From: Edaphochlamys debaryana | Lineage: Eukaryota > Chlorophyta > Chlorophyceae > Chlamydomonadales | Assembly: GCA_016858145.1 (NCBI GenBank) | Contig: JAEHOE010000119.1 | Span: 248,001-312,000 of the forward strand | Direction: 5' to 3' | DNA length: 64,000 nucleotides | The notes under the pieces: generated by a model | The model's database searches: none | What the model was told of the DNA's origin: nothing | What the model saw: the letters and a program-made list of their open reading frames with translations, nothing else | In this document: positions 54,401 to 63,400 of the stretch, piece by piece | How positions within the stretch are numbered: position 1 is the stretch's first letter | Layout: each line of letters starts with the position of its first letter | Position numbers and translations under genes: made by a program

Positions 54401-57400
54401 GTGTACGGAGACAGCGGGCTGGACCCCTTTGCCATTACCTGCGTGGTGCGGCCCAACACTGGAAACTATCATTGCATCCCGCTCTGGTGAGCGAGGGCGG
54501 CCAGCTAGCTGACAGCTAGCCGCTACATACTACGTACCTCGCTAGATATGCTGTATGTACGGTCTTGAATTTGTGTGTTGATGAGCCCTTCCAACATAAT
54601 GTTCAAATGCGTACATCACAGGGATATAGCAGGAAAGGACCTTTCTATCATCAACGGCGTGAACCAGGCCACCTGCCTTCAGCTCTGCGACAACGACCCC
54701 AACTGCCAGTGAGACGCGCGCGTGGATGCGGACTGAGGTGGCGTACATAGGCGGAGTTGATGAGGGCATTGGGTGCCATGCACACCCACGTGACACGTGG
54801 CGTGTTTTTATCAGATGCTCAAGCAGACTGACTTGGCCGGCGCCTTCTTCCATCCTAGCATGTATCCAGGTTTCAGCTGAGCGTTGATCCGCGTACAGGT
54901 TTGCCATGGTGTACGTCGCTCCGAACTATGATTGCGTCCTTAAGCGGAGTCCCTTCAATGGGGCCAACGGCTTGACCAGGTAATCCTGAACACCCACCGC
55001 CGGTTTAGCACTGCATGAGCTTCCCTATAGGTTCCTGACGAAGCAGATCTTGGGGATCGATAGATCTTATCTCTACATAACTTGGTGATAATGTCCTACT
55101 ACTCCTAAGGAAATTGAGTCTATATGCACCGCACGGCACCCACCACATTGCTTCATTTCTGCCATCTCTAGATCTCCCCGTACTCGCTCCCCGCTACACA
55201 CACGCTCACGCTCCCAAAATACCTAAAACCCCCATCGGAATCCACTCCACACACCCCCCCCCCCGCCTCACCAGAGCCGTAACTAACTACGTGGTCTACA
55301 TGCCGGGCTTTCAATGGGCGGCTTGTGTGAAGGCCGTTTCTAAGAGCATTACTCCGGGCTTCACAGGTGTGCACCCATCCACTCAGGGCGAATAGGTAGT
55401 GTGGAGACTACTCGATAGCTAGTCTATGTATACTTGCTTCTGTAGAGCTCCCTCTGTGCTTTGCCTCAATCCAACCCTCTGCCTGATTTTGCTAAGTTTC
55501 TCGTCTGGTGCGTTCGCTCCCATACAGTCGCGCCACAAACCGGGGCGGACTATATTTATGTCCACAACGTGGCACCCGGCGGCCAGCGCTGCGGTGGCAT
55601 AGCTTGGACGGGGTGCAATTACCTCGGTCAAGGCTGCACGTTTGGATTGGACGGTGAGTGCACATTGCACCGCTTTCGAAAGGCGCGCCCCGGCTAGCTC
55701 ATGAATGGGCGGATTGGTGTCGACATGTGCGTGCTCGACCGGATGCTTTGCGCATACATGCAGATGTGGCATGTAACCAGCCCGCCCCCTTCGTATGCTC
55801 CGGTAAGCGCTTAGAAGTTATTTGGTGCGCACCAGAAGCCTGCCCATCCCAGAGATCAGACCGCTAAACACATGCTTTCCATCCTCGGCTGTCTTGCTCC
55901 AGCCGCCAATCCGGTCGTAATCCCAAGTCAAGCAAGGATACAAGTCAATCCGATTTATGACGTACTGGGGCTAAGGGACATAGGGCCTCCGTGCGCTGGA
56001 GGCACTTTCTTAAACCGCTTCCAGCTCACAACGGCTCCCTCCACCGTGAATGGGGTAGTTGACGTGTCGTACAACAAAGACTGCACGTGGCTTCCTACGG
56101 TCTTCACACCAACCTGCACAACTTGGACGGCCTCGCAAGCGGTGCCCATAATTCCCACGAGCGCGTTTGACTATTCAAACATCCCCGTTGGGTGTGCAGC
56201 GGGCAGCCGGGATCTCATGAACTCCTTCCGCCTGAGGCAGCCGTCATCCAGCATCGTGGCCTTCGAGTCAATGTGAGTGAAAGGCTTCGTGGGTGCGAGA
56301 TGCACTCCTGATATGGCAGTTCTCTGCTGAAATCTTCGTTAGGAATGAAGGGCATGGTGCAGTTTTGTTACTACGCGGTTTTTTACTTCTTTGGCAGATG
56401 CTGTTCAAGTGAGCTCCAACTCACCAACTGCACCGTCCGCCAAACGACTCCTACATCGTCATCATCTGGCCATTACCTGTCATCGTGGCGTGAGTGACAT
56501 GCATGCTGCCCTTGACCTCGCTCGTGGCTGCTACAGGTACAACGGCCCTGTTGAAACGCTGTGTGCAATAACTGCACGTGCGTCCTACTTCCCCGTGTGC
56601 CCGCAACCCGCAGCAAACCACAACGTTGCGTGCCTTGCGAACGAGGCCATGCAGTCTTGGGTTCTGCGGAACGTGACAGCTTCGACCATTCGGTTCGACG
56701 TCACGTGCTGCGGTGCGTTCACCAGAGCAGCTGCATCTCATAGCACAGCGGCCCCGTACGCTACGTACTGCTTGCATAGCTTCCTGATGGGGTGGACTGG
56801 CAAGCTCCTGGCCTTCCCTGCGCCCCGCTTCCAACCATGCAACCCTCTATGCATGCCGTACCTGCCCACGCACAGATATTCGATCGGCGCAACCTGTTGG
56901 GAGCGGCTCTGCCGCAGCGCAGCCCATACCGGCCCCTGACTTGCTGACCCTGTCAAAGCTCATCGGATCTCAGACCGTGCGTGGAGGCTACCTCTACACA
57001 CTCTTCGTGAACACCCTCGCCTGGACTGGCTGGCCCCAGGTGTGCTAGCTCAGATGGGGACGCCCCGGGAACCAACCAGGAACCAACCAGCAGTCAACCT
57101 GCTGCGACAAGCAGGATGAGCGTTTTCTGAGCAGCTTGTTGACTTCTCCCTTTCCGTTCTGGCCAGGCGCAACTCATGTGCGAGAATGTCCCCGGCTTCC
57201 CCGGCACTCTGGCCATGGTAAGGAGGCAGGCGCATGGAGCTCAGTAGATGGCGGTTCAGCAGGTTCAGAGGGCACCATGCAACCTTGTCATTAATTGCTC
57301 TTAATGTGATGGCGCACTCTTCGTGACCGCTTGGCTACTACTTCGTTTCTCGCTCTCTGTCAAACCATCCTTCTGCCGCCGCTCCCTGCAGATGTTCACC

Positions 57401-60400
57401 GCAGAGGACTTCTCTGTTCTGAGCAGCATGGCACGAGACACCGGCGCCCAGCTGACCGGCATGTGGGTCGGTGCCGCGGACTTCCTCTCCCCGGGTTCGC
57501 CCTACTGGACGTCGACCTCCCTGCGGGCGGGCGCCGAAGACGGCGCTGACCAAGGCCTACCTGCCGGAGGCCCGTTCGCCTCCTGGCTCAATGCCTCATT
57601 GGCCAGTAACAGTACAGCTGGTGCTCCGGCGCGGTGTGGCGTTCTGAACCTCACGGATGGAACCGTGCGGCCGGCGCCGTGCAACGCGTCGTATGGCTTT
57701 GTGTGCATGTCGCTGCTGGGTCAGAAGGCCCACGTGGAGCTAGCCGAGCTCAGCGGCGATGGGTGAGTCGGGTCATCAGCGTCTAGCTAGCTTTACAGCG
57801 CTTCGTATCATCGAGTGTGATGCTGTGGGGACTGCCCGTTGCTTGCCTGTCTCGCTTTCCCCAGTAGAATGCGGATCGGTTAACGCCGGCCAAACGAGAA
57901 ACCAAGTCTTGACGTTCATCGATCCCGACTGACGCGCGCAGGCTTCCCGACATCGTCGCGGCCACCCAGTGCCCCTACCAGCCCGGCGCATCCCTTCTGG
58001 CGGCACAGCAGGCCTCGGCCCAGACGGACGAGCAGCAGGCCGGCAGCAGGCCCGTGCTCATGCGCCGGACGTGCGGTGATGGCATCCCTTTCACAGGCCG
58101 TGAGGAGTGCGACTTGGGCGGAGGTGCGTTGGTCTGGGGCGTGCGCTATGCTCCATCCGTCTCTTCCCTAGTGTGCTTGCTTGCTTGAGCCCACCCACCC
58201 ACCCACCCACCCACCCACCGTACTGTCCTCGCTCCCTCCCTTCGCCCGCAGACAATGCCGCCGGCGGGCTGTGCTTGGTGAACGCCTGCACGGTCCGCCC
58301 GCTGTTCTCCGTCCTGACGTCCGCCAGCGAGGCCTACGTGGTCCTCAGCGACGGCACAAACACCATCCGACACTCCGGCACAAACCTTACTATCTACGCC
58401 CAAGCACGGGGTTACAGGGCGCTTGCCGCAGACGCTGAGGAGCCCCTAATGCTGCGTGGCTTCAGCCCAGACGTTATCAAGGACGGTGCGCCCCGGGCCC
58501 GCAAGGAACTGCCAGTGGGGCCCTTTTTATGCTTCCGGCTTCGGGCTTGCTTTAAACTCTAGCTGTTGCCTTCTGGTTTTGCAGGTTTCGCAGCGGGACG
58601 CCCGGCGGCTATCCATGACCGGGCCGAAAGCCGCTTTCTGCCTGGCACGCCTTTCCAGTACCGGGCGTACCTCCGCACCGGCCTCAGCGCTTCGGTCTGG
58701 CCCAACTGGACTGACGTGCGTACCGCTGGGTCCACCAAGTAAACATCCTACGCAAGCTCAATACAGGACTCTAAGCTACTGCCTGGTGTGCAGGTTGAGA
58801 CCGCTGCTCCTTCCGATGCGTCCTTCCGCCCCACCGGCACAACGTGCGGATGCTCCATCACAAACCCCGGAGGTCAGCCCGTGAACCTGACGGTGGAGCA
58901 GCAGTTTGATCGAATCATGTTCAGGTGAGTGGCAATGCCGAGGTGGGGTCAAGGCAAGTACTGCGCTATAGATGCTGCCCGCGGCGCTGAGCCTGCCTGC
59001 CTTGACCCTGCTGCGCCTCACTTCATCCATTTACAGCTGGATTGTTGGCAGCGCGTGTGAGAGCGCAATCAGTGTGACGCGGGGCGAGCTGGACCCCGTG
59101 GGCCTCGAGACGAACGTCACAACGGTGAATGACCGTACATACTGCCCCAATACTGCCTATACTGCCCAACGTTGTCGGCTTGAAAGGGACATTTGTGGCC
59201 TTTGCTCAAGCCGACCGTGTTTGCCCTTCATCCCGCAGGTTGCCCAGCTGTCCATCGGTCTGTCATGCAACCAGACGTACAAGCCGGCACAAACTGAGAT
59301 TGACGAGGACATTGTCCGAGACGGGCTGCGGGTAAGCTTGCATGGTGTCCAACCGGTGGACGACGGGCCATGCATATGCATATGGCTCTAGTAGCTCTAG
59401 CGCATGCAACCCCCTTTCGCACCTCTCGCAGGTGGGGGTTACGTACCGCTACTGCGTGGGTGCTTCCAGCTCCTCCCTGGACGTGTTTCATCTGGATGCA
59501 AACAACCCCACCAGCAGGCGGTGCGTGGGATGGCAGGGAGATGCTGGTGTCAAACAGCTTGATTACTCCGCTGACCCAACCTGTTTGTGCTGCACAGCCG
59601 CTTTGTCAGCGAGCCGGTCTGCCGAGACGTCAAGATAAAATGGGCTGGAAAGATAACGGGCGAGGTGCGTTGGTTGCTCTCGATCTCAAACCTCGCCTCT
59701 ACGCACACGCACGGCTGCTAAGCTGTGTGCTGCACCCCCCCGCCCCCGCAGGTCCGCACTCGCACGGACTCTCCCGTCCCGGGCGCTCGCCTGACGGCCC
59801 GCATCGAGGGCACGCCCCACGTCGTGAGCTCCGTCGCCGACGACAGCGGCAGCTACTCGCTCCTGTTGCAGGCCGATGTGTCCACCTGTGACCCCGTTCT
59901 GGCGCCCGGTGCGTGTTTGGTCCACATCCTAGCATGCATGGTGCTGATGATAGGTGGTCCGCCGCGCCGGTTGAGATGGATGGCAGCGGTCGGGGTATGG
60001 AAGGACGTCCCCTGACTTCATGCCCACTCCATCCTGCTCATGCATCCTGCGCAGAGAGGTGCTTGAGCCAGCTCGTGCGGTAAGACTATGGCCGTTTAGT
60101 AATGGCGTGCACGGCACGTGGGGGCTCATGCTCCATCAACTCAGAAACCCGTGATTGAAATAAAGTGGCTCATCCGGGATCCATTCACGTGCGCAGGCTG
60201 ACCGCCACCCAGCGGACACGCACGCCCGCTGGTCGCATTCTGCGGCACGTGTTCTCAATCAACGGCCGCATGGGAGGCACGCAGGTTCGTTGGGGCGCTT
60301 TTATTTAATGCTAGGACGGATATATTCTTGTGGGACTGCTCACCCCTGTTCCGCAAACGCCCCTGTGCGCAGGTGCTCTCCGTGCAGCACACGCGCACCC

Positions 60401-63400
60401 TGGCGACTGCCCGAATCATTGACGAGAGCGCCCTGCCTGTGACAGGACACGTCAGGTACGTGGGCTGCGCAGGGCCGGAACCCTCTTTATTTGCTAGCAG
60501 CATCTGCCAACCGCGTGTGCTTTCTTCTGACAAGCACGCCAGCGCCCAGCAGTCCGGCACCTGAATCAAGTAAATCAAGCATTTATGCTAAGCGTGGTGC
60601 TCCTTTATGTGAGCAGGTGGCCCGGCAGCTCGGCAAACAGTGGCGCCTTTGAGACCCGGGGTTGCCCGCTCCCGGTGCGTGGGTTGCTTTGCGGCAGGCA
60701 GGAGTAGATGCAACTCTTTGGGATAAGCAATCCATTTAGCCTCTTCAGAACAAAGATAAGCAAGCACCCGTGGTGAAGGGGATCTCTCAACGTGATACCT
60801 GCTGACTTTCTATGCTGCGTTACGCTGCGCATGCAGGGTGCCCGCGTGTGCGCCACCAATGCCAGGGACAACTCCACAATCAGCTGCGACACCAGCGACG
60901 CCGATGGCGCCTTCTCCGTGGCAGCAGGGATTGGAAGCGTGGTCATCCTCAGGGTGAGCGAGCGCGCAACCAAGATTGCGTGGCCACCCACCCTGCTGTG
61001 CACGGTGCCTGCACAACAGTCTGATCTCCTTGCAGGCCACGTACGACACCCACACCTTCATGATTACGTACCCGCCGGATCTTGAGGTAAGCCACAGCCC
61101 AATGATACGGAGCTTGGCCCAGCTTACCATCATCACAATTTCCCGCCCGTTGTGCCGTGCACGCCCACTCGCAGGTGGATGCCCAGGGCGCCTTCGAGGT
61201 TTCCACTCCGGTCTCCGGCATTGACGTCCGGGACACCACCACACGAGTTCTGTCTCTGGCGGTTGTGGGCGGGCGCTGCGCCTACGAGCTCGGCCGAGCC
61301 GCTCTGCAGTTCACCGCCCTGGGCTGTGATGCGCAGTCGACCCAACTGGCGGTGGGTGGTTTATACCATAGGGGCGTCGAACGGGTCATTGAGGATTTAT
61401 TTCTCCTGGGTAGAGTACCGCTCAATGCGTTGCGCTCTTTCAACGCATTGGGTCGAGCTCCTAACCTGCCTGCGGTACGTGGCTATGTATTCGCAGGCCG
61501 ACCGGAAAGCGGTGGTGGGCGTCGATGTCACGGGCGCGCCGACACCCATCACAACGTTCACGTGAGAAGCCAAGCCGACATGCCTTCATCTCACTGCCCT
61601 TCGCTGCCCGTTTGTATGATGCAATGTACTTGCATGTATCTCACTGCCCTCAGCCCAGCTTTCTATCAAACATAGAGTTGACCCCATGCACTCCGTGCCC
61701 ATGCCTCCAGGGTGGCGGCGCTGCCGTGGGCCATCAACTTCGTGGAGCTAGAAGACCCCATCCCCGGCCTCAACGCCCAAGCCGTACTGCAGTACTTCAC
61801 CATCACGAACCAGCTCTCCCGCTTCGTGAACCTCACCTCGGACGCACCCAGCAATGGTGACACCGCCCAGGCAGCTCCGACAGGAGGGGTCGCGCCTCCT
61901 CCCATTGTCTTCACCTTCTATGCCCCCGTGGAGCTAAGCGTCGACATCTGCAGGTCGGTTGGCTGGATTGCCTGCCCCATGACCGCAGCGAGCCATTCCA
62001 GCTTTACCGGTACTGTCACGTTTGCCCTTCATCGAGACTCATGCCCTCCGTCCCGCCTAAACCAAACCTTGCTTGCAACAGGCAAGAGCCGGTGGGCCCG
62101 CCAAGCTTCTGTGGTGCTTACAGCCTGCAGCAGCGCTGCAATAAGGCCACCGCGGTAGGGGCGGGGCGGGGCAAGGCGGGAACAGAAAGACTCAGGGGAC
62201 ATGCCGCCATGGGCCCGGTGTGGGCGATAGGGGCGGGGCAGGGCAACCGTGAGGGTACAGGCCGTTTCACACAGGCCCGGTGTTCTCAAGAGTCCACCGA
62301 CATCTCTCGTATAATGCATTGCAGGACGCCGCCATCCAGCGTGTGTACGACGTGTTCCAGCCCCCGGACTCGGCTCTTGTACAGAGGGACGTCGTCACTC
62401 TCCGCACGGGTGAGCTGGCGCCCCGGTGATAAGTCGTGTACACGTCTACAACTTGCGTGCACTGTGCTTCCCTGCCTGGCTGAAATTGATTTGCTGTATC
62501 CTCTGCGTGTGTGCAGCCGGGGAGTATGCGGCGCGAATCCGGCTGTACGAATTGTACGGCCGTCGAGTGTGCGATGACGTGACCAGCAGCGTGCTCGTCC
62601 AGGACGGCATCAGCGGCAGGGACTCGCCATGCTCCGCGGAGCTCAACGGTTGCATTAAGGAGGTGTGTGCGGCGGGCGACGGTTGCGACGGGTTCGCTTG
62701 GTGGGCGCGAAAATGCACGCACTCTACCTGACTGCTACCTAGGACAGGTTTGGCGGCTTGGCGGAACACTAGATGTTGTCCCTCGCCATTAATGCTCTAT
62801 GCGCTTGCCTGTCGGCTGCCCGCAGGTGGCGTTTGAGGCAGACAGCAACCGCTCCAGCATTCTATACCCCCTGGTGCCGGCCGCGCCCAACTTCAGCCCC
62901 CAGACCGCCTACGCCCTGCCCCTCACCGTTGTGGTTGCTCAGACCAACGGCTGGCCCGCCCGCTCCTCCCTGATCTACGCGGTCGTGGAGGGCAAGGCCA
63001 CGCGCGCAGGCACGGGATACATCGAGGTGCGTGGGCACTAAGGTCTGGTCACGGGGACCGGATAACCGCAAGGGCTTGATTGATCTCAACCCACCGACCA
63101 TAACAATATATCGCAGGTGCCCATCCCTGTGCCTCTGCTCATCCTACGCGACCCACCCGGTAAACTTGGCATGCATTTGCAGGAGGCCGATTGCTGAGCT
63201 ACGGCTCCGATTCCTTAACGCTTGATCACTGAACACCACGTGACGCTTCATCCCAACACTCACCGCCCGACCAATGATTGCAGGCGACGGGAGCTATGCC
63301 ACGCTTGAGAGCAGCGTCACAAGCACTGTGAAGTGGGTCGGGAATTTACTGTTGGAACCGAGTTCTACACAATCCTATCTTCCATGGCCTGCGCTAAATG

